Origin: Herminiimonas sp.
GTDB lineage: Bacteria; Pseudomonadota; Gammaproteobacteria; Burkholderiales; Burkholderiaceae
Direction of reading: 5' to 3'
NCBI GenBank assembly: GCA_014377155.1
Contig: JACMQD010000004.1
Coordinates: 1-14,006, forward strand
Length of the DNA: 14,006 nucleotides
The translations under genes and the position numbers were made by a program. A model generated the notes under the pieces. That model did no database searches and was not told the origin of the DNA. It saw only the letters and a list, made by a program, of their open reading frames with translations. The stretch's first letter is position 1. Each line of letters begins with the position of its first letter. Positions 1 to 7,327 of the stretch are shown here, in pieces.

Positions 1-1
1 A

Positions 2-1261
2 ACGCGGAACGCTGGCCTGCGGCACGGCGGTGCGCACAGTGTGTACCAGCCAGCTGAAATCGGCATCGCGCGCCACTTGCAGCACGAAGCTCCTGCCGCC
101 GAGCGGTTGCCATTTCAAGCCGATTTCTCGCTGGTTGCTATGGTCGACATTCGGTGCGCCAGCGGCGGCCCGCTGGGCCAGGTCTGCGCGGGCGCTGATG
201 CGTACCGGTTCGATACGAGTCAGGCCTTCGAGTCCCGCGCGGTCGATGGCCGAAATCCTGACGAAATACGCGCCATCCGGAATGCCGTCGAGTCTGACCT
301 GCGGCGTCGCCGCGTTGTTTTCAGCAATGATGTCGATGGCGTCGCTGTCGGTCGATAGCTGCACGCGGTAAGCGCTGGCCCCAGCGACGGGCACGATGGC
401 GAACTGCGCCGTCGCATAGTCAGCGCCTGCCCGTGCGACCAGCCGTGGCGCCGGCAACAGGTCGACCATCGGCCCGACCGTGCGGCTGTCGACGATGGCA
501 CCTTTTGCCGTCGCCAGAGTCAGGCTTGCGCCCTCGGCGGGCTTGGCTACTGCGACCTTGCCGCTGAGGACTTCGTTGGCGACGCCGTTGGCCAGGATGC
601 CGACGCGGAAATGGGTGCCGCGTACGCCGGCCACCGATTGCGGCGTACGAATCTCGAACAGCCCCTTGCGTGCTTCCAGGGGCGACACCCGCGACTCGAC
701 GCGGCCGCGCAGCAGCATGATTTCAGTACGCGGGCTTTTGGTATAACGCGCCATGCGCAGCTTGCCGATTTTGACGCGGCTGTTGGACGGCAGGGAAACG
801 CGCGAAGAGTCGGCCAGCGCGAAGGTCACAAAACCATTATTGGCGGTATCGATCTGGGTTCCCTCCGATACCTTGGCCCCGATTGCCAAAGCAATCACGA
901 TGCCGTCGGCTTTGCGGGCTGTGATGCTGCCTGACAGCGCCACCACAGTCGCCTCTACCGGGTCGTCGCTCAAGAGCTCGGCCGGAATGAAAATGGGCGT
1001 GCCGATCGGGATATTGCTGTCGCGGTCGATGCGGTTGTTCTTGCCGATCTGAACCCAGTGGTCGGCCTTGCCAGTGAATTGCACGGCGATTGCGATGAGG
1101 GTATCGCCGCCTTTGGCAAAATAGGTAATGCTGGCCGGCGCAACGACGAACGAGCCAGGTGCGGCCACGACGCCGGTCGGCAAAGGCACGGCCTGCTGGG
1201 CCACGGAAAATCCGCAGGTCAGCGCCAGGGCCAATGCCAAGCTCGTCATCCTGTTGCGCAT
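2..1261 (-). CDS. Secreted LysM-FecR domain protein with fibronectin-like C-terminal part (3' end cut by window edge)
   Basis: The minus-strand frame stays open from the ATG at 1261 to the window edge (420 codons seen, no stop). The start is preceded by GGAG about 7 bases upstream. Residues 1-19 form a Sec signal peptide ending near FSVA/QQ. Residues about 43-95 are a LysM module, containing KGGDTLIAIA and ending in IGTPIFIP, which in this family binds peptidoglycan. Residues about 103-235 match a FecR domain, with a beta-rich core around VVALSGSITARK and the characteristic IRTPQSVAGVRGTHFRVG. After that the sequence looks like tandem fibronectin-type beta segments (AYRVQLSTDSD, YFVRISAIDRAGLEG, FVLQVARDADF). 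It lies 30 bases downstream of the response regulator on the same strand, so the two are probably cotranscribed. This is a periplasmic or envelope-associated protein. Unlike classical FecR it has no neighbouring sigma factor or TonB receptor here, so a role in iron signalling cannot be assumed. The family call is firm; the role is unknown. Confidence 0.88.
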   Translation of the reverse strand, partial: MRNRMTSLALALALTCGFSVAQQAVPLPTGVVAAPGSFVVAPASITYFAKGGDTLIAIAVQFTGKADHWVQIGKNNRIDRDSNIPIGTPIFIPAELLSDDPVEATVVALSGSITARKADGIVIALAIGAKVSEGTQIDTANNGFVTFALADSSRVSLPSNSRVKIGKLRMARYTKSPRTEIMLLRGRVESRVSPLEARKGLFEIRTPQSVAGVRGTHFRVGILANGVANEVLSGKVAVAKPAEGASLTLATAKGAIVDSRTVGPMVDLLPAPRLVARAGADYATAQFAIVPVAGASAYRVQLSTDSDAIDIIAENNAATPQVRLDGIPDGAYFVRISAIDRAGLEGLTRIEPVRISARADLAQRAAAGAPNVDHSNQREIGLKWQPLGGRSFVLQVARDADFSWLVHTVRTAVPQASVPR

Positions 1262-1291
1262 GCTTTTCTCCGTGCGCAGCCCCGATCTGTT

Positions 1292-1981
1292 TTATGCGGG
1301 TATCTGTTCCAGCCGATATCCGTAGCTATACACCGGGGCCAGCCTAAAACCGTTCTCTGGACGCAATTGTAACTTGCTCCGCACCCGCGACACATGGGTA
1401 TCCATGGTGCGTGACGGAATCTCCACATCGCGTGCCCAGACAGCTTCCAGTATGTAGGCACGCGACAGCGGCCGGCCCATGTTGCGAAAGAACAGCAGCG
1501 CCAGGTCGAATTCCTTTTGTGTCACGTCAATCTGGCCACCATCGAGCGTCAACCGCGCGGTGCGGGCTTCGAAGGTGTATTGGCCGAACTGGATCTGTTC
1601 GACCGGATTCTGGCTGGGATAGGCACGGCGTAGCAGCGCTTGGACCCGCGCCGTCAGTTCGCCGCGACGGATCGGTTTGATCATGTAGTCATCGGCACCT
1701 GCGGCCAGGCCGGCGACGATATCGTCTTCGCCCGACCGGCTGGTCATGAACAGGACAGGCAGGTTCGATGGCAGTTTCTCACGGGTCCAGCGCAACACAT
1801 CGGCGCCGCTCAGGTCGGGAACCTGCCAGTCGATGATCAGCATGTCGTAGCTTTCGCGCCGCAACTGCGCAAGCATTTCCTTGCCACTTTGAAAAGGATG
1901 GCATGAATGGCCTACCGAACTCAACACCTGGCATACCAGGTCGGTCTGGGTTTGGTCATCATCTAGGACAGCGATTCTCAT
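1292..1981 (-). CDS. OmpR/PhoB-family response regulator
   Basis: This 229-residue two-component regulator has a receiver domain at about 1-115 and a winged-helix DNA-binding domain at about 130-227. The receiver keeps the full active site: acidic cluster Asp7-Asp9, phospho-acceptor Asp51 in LIIDWQVPD, Thr80 in LFMTS and Lys101 in MIKP. The effector domain has the OmpR pattern, including TQKEFDLALLFFRNMGRPLSR, the recognition helix region SRTMDTHVSRVRSKL and the terminal wing YSYGYRLE. I chose the ATG at 1981 because MRIAVLDDD is the canonical receiver N-terminus. The open frame continues upstream to 2146, but that extension matches no domain. No histidine kinase gene is adjacent in the window. 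The downstream LysM-FecR gene begins 30 bases after the stop and is probably in the same operon, suggesting control of an envelope function. Confidence 0.92.
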   Translation of the reverse strand: MRIAVLDDDQTQTDLVCQVLSSVGHSCHPFQSGKEMLAQLRRESYDMLIIDWQVPDLSGADVLRWTREKLPSNLPVLFMTSRSGEDDIVAGLAAGADDYMIKPIRRGELTARVQALLRRAYPSQNPVEQIQFGQYTFEARTARLTLDGGQIDVTQKEFDLALLFFRNMGRPLSRAYILEAVWARDVEIPSRTMDTHVSRVRSKLQLRPENGFRLAPVYSYGYRLEQIPA

Positions 1982-2054
1982 GATACGGACACGGTAAAGT
2001 GCAAAGTTGGGGTCTGAAGTGAATTTAACAAATTCCTCTCGCCTTGGGTTTGGA

Positions 2055-2121
2055 AATAGTTCTATGTGACAATAGTTCACAAAATCACGATACACTTTTA
2101 TTGACCAACGTTCCAATAGTT
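2055..2121. promoter_or_regulatory. Three AATAGTT repeats in the divergent promoter region
   Basis: The 274-base gap between the response regulator and the DUF697-like gene contains AATAGTT at 2055-2061, 2071-2077 and 2115-2121. The first two share the 8-mer AATAGTTC and are 16 bases apart. Direct repeats are typical of OmpR-family binding sites, so these could be autoregulatory boxes for the adjacent regulator. The usual PhoB-type period is 11 bases, though, so this is only a suggestion. I found no convincing -35/-10 pair in this gap. Confidence 0.3.
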
Positions 2122-2255
2122 GTTTAGAAAGATATTTACCGGTCATTTGCAGGCTGTGCGCAGTAGGTCACACTCGTTTGCGCCGGTTGCGAATAGGCTG
2201 ACAAACCGGAACGGCACGCAACATCTGCGCGCTGAGATTTTTTGTGAAGGTTGAC

Positions 2256-2771
2256 ATGACTACCCTTGAAAAAGCCAATGACTGGTCGCTCGTTGCGACC
2301 TCCCCGAAGGAAATTGAGGAGATCCGAAGCCGCTGCCGCGCATTGGTTCGCCGCCGAGCCGCTCTGTCCGCCGGTGTTGCGGCTATTCCCCTGCCGATGG
2401 TCGATGTCGCTGTCGACGCCAAGTTGCTGACCTCGCTTATCGACGACATTAACACCCAGTTCGGTTTGACGAGCGAGCAAATCAGCCAGATGCAGCCAAA
2501 ATCGAAAATGTTCCCGCTCCAGGCAATGGCGGGTGTGGGCAGCGCCTATATAGGCCGCCTGGCAACCCGGCATCTGGTGACACAAATGCTCAAGCGTACC
2601 GGCGCCAAGATCGTCACCAAGAATGTGGCGAGAATCGTACCGATCGCCGGTCAGCTGGTATCGGCAGCGATTGGCTTCACGGCGTTTCGCTCGCTGGGCT
2701 ACGAGCACATCGATACGTGCGTCAAGATTGCAACCCAGCTTGCCAGCACTCGCGCGTACCGAGGTGCGTAG
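2256..2771 (+). CDS. DUF697-like (YcjF-type) membrane-associated protein
   Basis: This encodes 171 residues. I chose the ATG at 2256 because GAAGG lies 5 bases upstream; an in-frame GTG at 2244 would add four residues. After a polar N-terminus (residues 1-32) there is a hydrophobic stretch with the pattern AALSAGVAAIPLPMVDVAVD at about 35-54. A second hydrophobic block lies at about 87-107, and a third, IVPIAGQLVSAAIGFTAF, at about 127-144, followed by RSLGYEHIDTCVKIA. The alternation of 'IP.P..D' and 'PIAGQ..SA..G' segments resembles the DUF697 domain found in YcjF and next to some GTPases. I infer the family from this pattern, not from a search. No GTPase gene is nearby, so the partner and function are unknown. 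A 217-aa frame on the opposite strand over the same DNA has no recognisable domain and is taken as a shadow. Confidence 0.72.
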   Translation: MTTLEKANDWSLVATSPKEIEEIRSRCRALVRRRAALSAGVAAIPLPMVDVAVDAKLLTSLIDDINTQFGLTSEQISQMQPKSKMFPLQAMAGVGSAYIGRLATRHLVTQMLKRTGAKIVTKNVARIVPIAGQLVSAAIGFTAFRSLGYEHIDTCVKIATQLASTRAYRGA

Positions 2772-2821
2772 CCACGGTTCGCTAGTCAATTTTTTGTAGC
2801 AGGCTCGAACATCGTGGTTTT
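2772..2821 (+). terminator. Possible Rho-independent terminator after the DUF697-like gene
   Basis: Immediately after the stop codon, CCACG-GTTCG (2772-2781) can pair with CGAAC-at-CGTGG (2806-2817), a 10-bp stem with a two-base bulge and a 24-base loop. It is followed by TTTT at 2818-2821. The long loop makes this weak. Confidence 0.3.
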
Positions 2822-2864
2822 GCTCCTAGAGTCTTGAAAGTTCGACTTCGGTAAACTTACTTTC

Positions 2865-2873
2865 TGATATTAT
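2865..2873 (+). promoter_or_regulatory. Extended -10 promoter of the Xre-type gene
   Basis: TGATATTAT at 2865-2873 matches an extended -10 (TGnTATAAT, five of six in the hexamer) and lies 56 bases upstream of the start at 2929. The -35 position has no good match, which is tolerated in extended -10 promoters. The surrounding 2830-2880 segment is noticeably more AT-rich than the genes. Confidence 0.45.
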
Positions 2874-2928
2874 TTTTGACTTGGAGTGCCGAAGAGGTTG
2901 ACGCGCACTGCAGTCAAAGGAGAAAAGT

Positions 2929-3393
2929 ATGGCAATCACAAAAGACTCGACCGAACGACTTGATTTCAGTGCGCGCCTGCAAGAAGCGCTCAAGAATAGC
3001 CAGCACTCGTCGGAAAGTCCGACAGAACTTTCCCGCGACTTCAATGCCCGCTTCGCCGGCAGTCCTATTACGGTGCACGCCGCGCGCAAATGGTTGGTAG
3101 GCGAAGCAATTCCGACCCAGGACAAGATGCGGACCTTGTCACAGTGGCTCGGTGTACCGATCGAATGGCTGCGGTTTGGCGGCGACAAACGCAATATCGA
3201 CCTCGGCGATGGCAATTTCAACTTGTCGGCGAACGACTTGAAGCTCATCGCCGATTATCAGCTCCTCGACGAAAGTCATCGGCAAATGGTGCGGGAATTC
3301 GTGCGTATCATCGTTCGGGCCAACCGTCAGAAGGATCGCTCAGAGGAAGCAGAAAGCCGGGTTGACGTTGATGTGCAGTCGCAAGCGGAGTGA
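2929..3393 (+). CDS. Xre/CI-like helix-turn-helix regulator
   Basis: This encodes 154 residues and begins at an ATG with a strong ribosome binding site (AAAGGAGAAAAGT). Residues about 12-82 form a lambda-repressor-like HTH: FSARLQEAL, TELSRDFNARF, then ITVHAARKWLVGEAIPTQDK followed by LSQWLGVPIEWLRFG. The KWL.GEAIPT..K...L..WLGV pattern is typical of small phage-type and chromosomal Xre regulators. Residues about 100-133 (LSANDLKLIADYQLLDESHRQMVREFVRIIV) look helical and may serve dimerisation, and the tail is charged. There is no peptidase domain, so it is not a LexA/CI self-cleaving repressor. No other phage gene is nearby, so prophage origin is not supported. It converges with the solute-binding protein gene with only 11 bases between the stops. 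Its targets cannot be read from the window. Confidence 0.85.
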   Translation: MAITKDSTERLDFSARLQEALKNSQHSSESPTELSRDFNARFAGSPITVHAARKWLVGEAIPTQDKMRTLSQWLGVPIEWLRFGGDKRNIDLGDGNFNLSANDLKLIADYQLLDESHRQMVREFVRIIVRANRQKDRSEEAESRVDVDVQSQAE

Positions 3394-3404
3394 GGCGACC
3401 CTGA

Positions 3405-4172
3405 TTATTTCAAGTAACTCTGTTCTATCCTTGCTACTGCGCCGCTCTTTTTGAGCTGGGTGAGTGCGGCATTCATCCTTGCGAAAAAATCGGCCTTGTA
3501 GGGGGGATTGTTCGCCATGCTGTACGCGATGAACGTTTCTTCGCCTGACAATTCGACGGCCTCGCTCAGATTCAGGCCGGCCAGTTCGGCGCCTGATTTC
3601 CTGATCGTGTAAAGCGCGGCGGCGCGATCGCTGGCGTAGCAATCGATGCGCTTGAGCGCAAGTTTTCGCAGGTTGCCTTCATTGCCCTTGGACTCCGCGA
3701 GTTTGACAATGCCGCGGCCAGCAGCGTCGATCAGGCGCTCCGACAACAGAAAGCCGGCGTTGACACCAATCGTCAAACCTGCAAAATCAGCGGGAAAACT
3801 TTTGCGTGACGACGCCATCACGCTGTCGTTGCAGAACATTACAACCGTTTCACGGTACATCGGCACGGAATAAAGATCGATATAGCTGCGGTCGGTCTTG
3901 CGCCCCGGTGGAAAGAGGCCGAAGGAAAAACCGCTTTGCAGCTCGGCCAGGCCACGCTTCCAGGGTCGCGGCTTGAGCACGACGTCATATTCCGGCGTCA
4001 ACCTGGCGGCTGCCAGTTTAAGGAGGTCGACATAGATGCCTTTGAATTGCCCAAGCTCGACGAACGAATAGGGCGCGTAATCATCGTCACCATACAAAAT
4101 GACCTCCTGTGCGGCGTACGCCGGCCGCGCCAGAAAGCAGCACAACACGCAAAACAATCGGGGGCAACGCAT
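3405..4172 (-). CDS. Periplasmic amino-acid-type solute-binding protein (SBP family 3)
   Basis: This 255-residue protein has a Sec signal peptide (residues about 1-20, Cys-rich hydrophobic core ending in AYA/AQ). The mature part matches bacterial extracellular solute-binding protein family 3: VILYGDDDYAPYSFVELGQFKGIYVDLLKLAAARL at the N-terminus, KPRPWKRGLAELQSG, then ADFAGLTIGVNAGF at the start of the second lobe, and the C-terminal FFARMNAALTQLKKSGAVARIEQSYLK. No permease or ATPase gene lies next to it. Such stand-alone proteins are common in betaproteobacteria and may work with a distant transporter or as a ligand sensor. It has no lipobox. The start at 4172 gives the expected signal peptide but only a weak Shine-Dalgarno (GGA, 9 bases away). 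The ligand is unknown. Confidence 0.87.
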   Translation of the reverse strand: MRCPRLFCVLCCFLARPAYAAQEVILYGDDDYAPYSFVELGQFKGIYVDLLKLAAARLTPEYDVVLKPRPWKRGLAELQSGFSFGLFPPGRKTDRSYIDLYSVPMYRETVVMFCNDSVMASSRKSFPADFAGLTIGVNAGFLLSERLIDAAGRGIVKLAESKGNEGNLRKLALKRIDCYASDRAAALYTIRKSGAELAGLNLSEAVELSGEETFIAYSMANNPPYKADFFARMNAALTQLKKSGAVARIEQSYLK

Positions 4173-4312
4173 GGGTTTTTATCCTGGGACAAAGGCAGTT
4201 AATTAGCCGAAACACGCTGAACGTAACGACCTTACCATTTACGCTTTTGCAGAGGTAATAATTTGCCGTCGCGCGGTTCGTAATCGTAGGGCTGGCGCTA
4301 TCTGAGGGTCGT

Positions 4313-4558
4313 TTATTGTCCCTTGCAGATGATGGTCGTTATATAGGACTTTGCTAGCGGTTTTTTCTCTGCCCATGCAATCACCTGTTGCGCCTGCTCC
4401 AGCGTCAGCAGCGATGCCTTGTCCTTGTTGCGGATAAAAGAAACGCCTTCGAATACCCCTTCCTTGCTCGTCATGGCACGCGCGAAAACGGGAACGTCCT
4501 TGTCGCTTGCCTCGCATTTTCGTTGCTGGACCAGATAGCGTTGATCAATTTCAGTCAT
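4313..4558 (-). CDS. Small uncharacterised protein downstream of the secreted nuclease
   Basis: This frame gives 81 residues from the ATG at 4558 (MTEIDQRYLVQQRKCEASDK...). The frame is open 12 residues further to an ATG at 4594, but the inner start gives a more natural N-terminus. It has no signal peptide, no transmembrane segment and no domain I recognise. It has two cysteines and a mixed alpha/beta-looking sequence (FEGVSFIRNKDKASLLTLEQAQQVIAWAEKKPLAKSYITTIICKG), and its composition is protein-like. It lies on the same strand as the nuclease gene, starting 88 bases after its stop, and could be cotranscribed. No clear ribosome binding site is visible, which lowers confidence that it is expressed. 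Confidence 0.5.
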   Translation of the reverse strand: MTEIDQRYLVQQRKCEASDKDVPVFARAMTSKEGVFEGVSFIRNKDKASLLTLEQAQQVIAWAEKKPLAKSYITTIICKGQ

Positions 4559-4645
4559 GATGAACCAAGGGCAGGAGTGGGTGGATGATGGCATTATCGG
4601 GCAACAGGGGACTATTCTTCAAGCGCATTGCCAGAACATTCCCTT

Positions 4646-6352
4646 TTATCCGAAATCGCAGGTACGCGGTAGCGGCCACGTCGCCGGCGGCTTGTCCAGC
4701 TTCACGGCTTCCGGCACGTGGATGCCGACGTTCACCGCGCCGACGCGCTGCTCCAGTTCACGGATGCTGACCAGATAACTGTCCAGGCTCGACAAGTTCG
4801 CGCGGTTGGGTATATGCCAGGCGATTGCACGCGTGACGCGGCTGGCGGGATCGGTGGTGACGATCACTTTCCAAAAGTAATCGGGGGTGCGGATGCCATG
4901 CGACGCGATGAACCGATCATTGACCGGATCGTCGTAGACCACGCCGCCATAGACCGTCAGCGAAGCGATGTCGCGATAGCATTCGGCGACGTTTTCTGCC
5001 TGTAGCCAGATACCTTGGTTGAATGCCGAATTTTGCGGGACGACATTGGTCATGTAATTGGCGCGCTTCATGAAAGGCGCGCTGTAATCCATGTGATTGG
5101 ACGTCACCAGATGGCCGCGGTCCCATCCGGTTTCGATCGCGGCATAGCTGCCGGTTGTCGATTGCTGCCCGCAGTAGGCCGGCAGGTCCGGGTCGGAGGT
5201 GAACGACGATGGCCGTGCTTCGGTTCCGGTGTCGAATCCCAGTGCATATTCATAGCGCCGTGCGGTGCGCTCGGTGCAACTGTAGGCAAGCTGGAAGCCG
5301 CCGTAATCGAGCGACAGGATCAGGTCATCGACCATGCTGAAAGCGGTATCGGCGACGCCGATCAGCCTGATGGCCGCCGTCATGTCAGTCGGGGTGACGG
5401 CCGCGGCGACGGCCATCGTGCGACGAATGTTTTCTTCTGCGGACAGATAGTTGATGCCGTGCTGAACTGCGAAATAGTGGCCGACATAATATTTTTTGTC
5501 GAGCAGTTGCGGCACCCAGCCCCAGGTTTGGTCGCCGGTAAAGCCATGTGCCGCCGCCAGAATCGCCCGCACCAGCGCGCCTTTCGTGGCGCGCCCGGTG
5601 TCGAGCGCATAGCGCCAGTAATTCACGTCGGCGTCGGGTGGCGCGGTGGCGCCGCTTCGTCCCAGCACATTCTTGTAGATGATCCTGACAAAGTCAGCAT
5701 GCGTCGTTGCTGCCGAATAGCCGGTCAGCGCCGGATACTGGATGGCGGCCGCGTGAAAACTGTCGGCAATGTTCTCGATCGTCTTGCCATTGCGCAGTTC
5801 GGCGATCCAGTATGACAGGCCATCGGCATCGGGAACCCGGTTGAAGAACGCGATATATAGTTCGATCAGCAAGCGCAGATCGGATGCAGGAATCGCCTGT
5901 GCTTGCGCGGCGATTGAAAAACCGAGCGAGACGTCGCTGAAAGTAAGCGTCGGCGAATTATCGAGCATCCAGGTTTCGCTGCCGCGCGTGGCGGTTAAGC
6001 CGGTAGCGATTTTCGACAGCGTATAGTCGTTGCGCGCTCCGGGCAGTCGAAAAACCTTGCTGGCATAACAGGCAACGCCGCTCCACAAATACGATGCGGG
6101 GCAAACGCAGACGCCGGCGCTGGCGATCCTGCCGCCGCCGCACATTAGGACAACGGGCGTGTAGCAGGAAATTCCGCTCCACAGCTGTCCCGCGGCGCAG
6201 GTGGGCGTTGTCGCAACTGTACTACTCGTGTGGCAATGGTAGCCGCCGGAGATGGTATCGGTGTGGCAGCCAGCAGCATTGGTGCCACCGCTATGGGCCG
6301 CGGCGGTAAAAGGCAACAGAAAGAAAATCAGGATAACAAGAAATTTGATCAC
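4646..6352 (-). CDS. Secreted YHYH / DUF4214 / DNA-RNA non-specific endonuclease fusion protein
   Basis: This encodes 568 residues if the GTG at 6352 is the start. That start puts a perfect signal peptide at the N-terminus (hydrophobic core at about 4-15, AAA before His20). The open frame runs back to 6565, but that part looks non-coding. Residues 20-41 are a YHYH-type module (HSGGTNAAGCH...GGYHCH). Two copies of a Cys/Trp motif follow (GQLWSGISCY, SYLWSGVACY; about 56-98). Residues about 155-320 have the DUF4214 pattern (LYIAFFNRVPDADGLSYWIAEL; IYKNVLGR...VNYWRYAL; LLDKKYYVGHYFAV). Residues about 345-568 are a DNA/RNA non-specific endonuclease domain: WDRGHL with general-base His414, NVVPQNSAFNQGIW with the metal-ligand Asn445, and Glu453 eight residues later, the same spacing as Asn119 and Glu127 of Serratia nuclease. 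Many cysteines fit an oxidising, extracellular location. The likely job is to degrade extracellular nucleic acid. Active-site conservation suggests it is functional. Confidence 0.88.
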   Translation of the reverse strand: MIKFLVILIFFLLPFTAAAHSGGTNAAGCHTDTISGGYHCHTSSTVATTPTCAAGQLWSGISCYTPVVLMCGGGRIASAGVCVCPASYLWSGVACYASKVFRLPGARNDYTLSKIATGLTATRGSETWMLDNSPTLTFSDVSLGFSIAAQAQAIPASDLRLLIELYIAFFNRVPDADGLSYWIAELRNGKTIENIADSFHAAAIQYPALTGYSAATTHADFVRIIYKNVLGRSGATAPPDADVNYWRYALDTGRATKGALVRAILAAAHGFTGDQTWGWVPQLLDKKYYVGHYFAVQHGINYLSAEENIRRTMAVAAAVTPTDMTAAIRLIGVADTAFSMVDDLILSLDYGGFQLAYSCTERTARRYEYALGFDTGTEARPSSFTSDPDLPAYCGQQSTTGSYAAIETGWDRGHLVTSNHMDYSAPFMKRANYMTNVVPQNSAFNQGIWLQAENVAECYRDIASLTVYGGVVYDDPVNDRFIASHGIRTPDYFWKVIVTTDPASRVTRAIAWHIPNRANLSSLDSYLVSIRELEQRVGAVNVGIHVPEAVKLDKPPATWPLPRTCDFG

Positions 6353-6466
6353 GTATGGGACTTGAGGTGGGCTTGTAGCAGGCAAAGTGCAGGCAGTCGG
6401 TGCGGTGACGGATGACGAGTCCGCCGGATCGGTGCCAAGCCTTGATTTGAGGGAAAAATCCGTTGT

Positions 6467-6496
6467 TTGTCGGTCCAAAAGTTGGATATATATAAT
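6467..6496 (+). promoter_or_regulatory. Possible promoter of the flavin reductase gene in the divergent region
   Basis: The 283-base gap between the divergent nuclease and flavoprotein genes has an AT-rich core. TATAAT at 6491-6496 is a perfect -10, with TTGTCG at 6467-6472 (four of six to consensus) 18 bases upstream. The reverse strand of the same core (TATTAT, TATATA) could serve the nuclease gene. No ribosomal leader or riboswitch-like structure was recognised. Confidence 0.4.
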
Positions 6497-6635
6497 ACAT
6501 TGCCTGCGTTTAATCTTGCATGTATTTAACATTCTCAACGAGCCCGTACCGTCTTGGCCGAGCATGGATATCCGGCGACGCGTGGGAAATGCCGGAAGCT
6601 GGTATCGTCAGGGCTTTGCCAAATCGAGGAATGTC

Positions 6636-7256
6636 GTGCCGGATACCACCCACTTCTATGAACCGCGCCAAGGGCACCGCCTGCCGCATGATCCTTTCAA
6701 TGCAATCGTCGGTCCGCGTCCAATCGGCTGGATTTCGTCGCAGAGCGACGAAGGGGCACTGAATCTGGCGCCCTACAGTTTTTTCAATGCCTTCAACTAC
6801 ACCCCGCCAATCGTCGGATTTGCCAGCATCGGCTACAAGGACACGGTGCGAAACATCGAACAGACCCGCGAGTTCGCTTGGAATCTGGTGACGCGCCCGC
6901 TCGCCGAGGCGATGAACCAGACCTGTGCACCCGTTTCCCCCGACGTCAGCGAATTCGGCCTGGCTGGCCTGACGCCGGTCGCATCAAAAGTAATCGCCGT
7001 GCCGCGCGTGGCCGAAAGTCCGGTGTCGTTCGAATGTCGCTGCACGCAGATCGTCCAGCTCGAAGGCATCGATGGCGAAAAAGTGCCGACCTGGCTCGTA
7101 TTGGGCGAAGTGGTTGGCGTGCACATCGACCAGGCAATGCTGCGCGAGGGGGTATATGACACGGCCAACGCCGGACATGTGCTGCGCGGCGGGGGGCCGG
7201 CAGATTATTTTTCGATCGGACCGGCGCAGCTGTTTCGCATGTTTCGCCCGGGGTGA
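6636..7256 (+). CDS. Flavin reductase-like FMN-binding protein
   Basis: This 206-residue protein belongs to the flavin reductase-like (DIM6/NTAB) family. Hallmarks are YEPRQGHRLPHDPFNAIVGPRPIGWISS at the N-terminus, then LNLAPYSFFNAFNYTPPIVGFAS, KDTVRNIEQTREFAWNLVTRPL, and the C-terminal GEVVGVHID, with GGPADYF near the end. The family binds FMN in a split-barrel dimer and usually reduces flavin with NAD(P)H or serves an oxygenase partner. No monooxygenase gene is adjacent, so the partner is unknown. I chose the GTG at 6636 because GAGGA lies 5 bases upstream and because family members start just before the YEP motif. The frame is open far upstream, with ATG codons at 6564 and earlier, but that segment has no homology pattern and runs through the promoter. 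Confidence 0.85.
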   Translation: MPDTTHFYEPRQGHRLPHDPFNAIVGPRPIGWISSQSDEGALNLAPYSFFNAFNYTPPIVGFASIGYKDTVRNIEQTREFAWNLVTRPLAEAMNQTCAPVSPDVSEFGLAGLTPVASKVIAVPRVAESPVSFECRCTQIVQLEGIDGEKVPTWLVLGEVVGVHIDQAMLREGVYDTANAGHVLRGGGPADYFSIGPAQLFRMFRPG

Positions 7257-7262
7257 GGCGCG

Positions 7263-7310
7263 TTCGAGCGTAGGTGTCCGACAAGATAGGCTTTCGAGGA
7301 GCCGCTCGAA
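7263..7310. repeat. Inverted repeat with 8-bp arms upstream of the ParA-type gene
   Basis: TTCGAGCG (7263-7270) and CGCTCGAA (7303-7310) are perfect reverse complements separated by 32 bases. The repeat starts 7 bases after the flavoprotein stop. It could be a protein-binding pair or part of a transcript-end structure; no T-tract follows. Confidence 0.35.
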
Positions 7311-7327
7311 TCAGGACGGTGTTGCGC

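Noticed and set aside
1982..2146. N-terminal extension of the response regulator to the ATG at 2146
   Set aside because: Receiver domains start at MRIAVLDDD; the extra 55 residues match nothing and cross the AT-rich promoter region.
2136..2789. Minus-strand open frame (217 codons) over the DUF697-like gene
   Set aside because: The plus frame has a good ribosome binding site and hydrophobic domain pattern; the minus frame reads as low-complexity Arg/Gln/Ala-rich sequence without a recognisable start.
2929..3393. Prophage repressor interpretation of the Xre-type gene
   Set aside because: No integrase, Cro-like, or structural phage gene occurs in the window, and no self-cleavage domain is present.
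4173..4312. Gap between the solute-binding protein and the small gene examined for RNA genes or repeats
   Set aside because: Nothing beyond chance was seen; a frame at 4239-4517 on the minus strand is an out-of-frame shadow of the small gene.
5015..5815. Plus-strand open frame (266 codons) opposite the nuclease gene
   Set aside because: The opposite strand carries intact DUF4214 and DRGH nuclease motifs; this frame is a shadow.
6353..6565. N-terminal extension of the secreted nuclease to 6565
   Set aside because: It would place the clear signal peptide internally and covers the divergent promoter core.
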